A DNA stretch of 13,640 nucleotides from Cyanobacteriota bacterium (GTDB lineage Bacteria; Cyanobacteriota; Cyanobacteriia; PCC-6307; Cyanobiaceae): contig CANHSW010000026.1 in assembly GCA_947463165.1 (NCBI GenBank), positions 1 to 13,640 on the forward strand. Reading direction: 5' to 3'. Position numbers and translations under genes: made by a program. Shown piece by piece: positions 13,491 to 13,640 of this stretch (position 1 is its first letter; the number at the start of each line of letters is the position of its first letter). The notes beneath the pieces are model-generated. The model was not told the DNA's origin. It ran no database searches and saw only the letters and a list, made by a program, of their open reading frames with translations.

Positions 13491-13640
13491 TTGGTTGCCT
13501 CCCCATCTCCACGGCCGTCTGCCCTAGAGCTCCAGCCACGCCGCCAGGCCCGCCAAAGCCGCCGCCGAGCCGAGCGAGCCCAGCGCCAGTCGCTGGAACT
13601 GCTGCAGGCCTCGCTATCGCCCCGTCGAATTGAACGCCAG
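13491..13640 (+). CDS. Partial CDS, arginine-rich N-terminus, runs off the window
   Basis: A TTG at 13491 with AGGA 7 nt upstream opens a frame that stays open for 50 codons to the window edge. An in-frame TAG at 13479-13481 limits the start to this side. The peptide begins MVASPSPRPSALELQPRRQA and continues with dense Arg/Gln/Ala (QSRRRAERAQRQ) and SLELLQASLSPRRIERQ, which looks like the cytoplasmic tail before a membrane anchor. In related picocyanobacteria I remember a peptidoglycan transpeptidase (penicillin-binding protein) after the CPBP gene, and this tail would suit it, but no catalytic motif is in view. Treat the identity as a guess. Confidence 0.5.
   Translation, partial: MVASPSPRPSALELQPRRQARQSRRRAERAQRQSLELLQASLSPRRIERQ

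Noticed and set aside
13472..13633. Alternative plus-strand ORF from ATG 13472, rich in Pro and Ala
   Set aside because: It has no ribosome site and closes within the window. The overlapping frame from TTG 13491 has a ribosome site and more protein-like composition.
1..13640. CRISPR arrays, tRNA or rRNA genes
   Set aside because: No regularly spaced 25-40-bp direct repeats, tRNA cloverleaf pattern or rRNA-like conserved sequence was noticed by eye on either strand.

Overview
This GC-rich window looks like a chromosome segment of a picocyanobacterium of the Synechococcus/Cyanobium type. The evidence is the right-hand block: a cyanobacterial-type signal peptidase I, a dihydroorotase-like protein, a double-domain histidine phosphatase and a CPBP membrane protease sit close together in an order I remember from this group. 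Two copies of the cyanobacterial HIP1 octamer (GCGATCGC) agree with that. No RNA genes, CRISPR array or intact transposase were seen.

Left half (about 1-6600) is an accessory, conflict-type island. It holds a partial minus-strand acidic protein at the edge; a RES-Xre toxin-antitoxin pair; a helicase that carries a RelE-like toxin fold in front of a UvrD-type SF1 motor; a 46-codon truncated gene coupled to the helicase; and an ArdC-like protein (ssDNA-binding domain plus zincin peptidase). After these come the decayed remains of a FitAB/VapBC pair and an intact yefM-yoeB pair on the minus strand, whose promoter region carries a paired GTAC operator. The first three plus-strand genes, from the Xre-type antitoxin to the helicase, are packed closely enough to be one transcript. 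The fourth ORF overlaps the helicase stop.

Middle (about 6305-6698) is non-coding. It contains a 12-bp inverted repeat bounding about 119 bp and a degenerate 12-13-bp tandem repeat, C-rich on the plus strand, that runs into the 3' end of the next gene.

Right half (6699-13640) is core genome: an unrecognised 526-aa membrane protein (minus), divergent lepB (plus), the convergent two-gene unit histidine phosphatase then dihydroorotase-like protein (minus), a divergent CPBP protease (plus), and the first 50 codons of another plus-strand gene cut by the window edge. A hairpin with a T-rich tail ends the minus-strand unit next to lepB. The dihydroorotase-like protein has lost the metal ligands I could align, so it is unlikely to be the active enzyme.

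The strongest candidate for something little described is the cluster at 463-5059: RES-Xre, a toxin-helicase fusion and an ArdC-like metallopeptidase. Whether they work together is inference. All family calls rest on motif reading without database searches.
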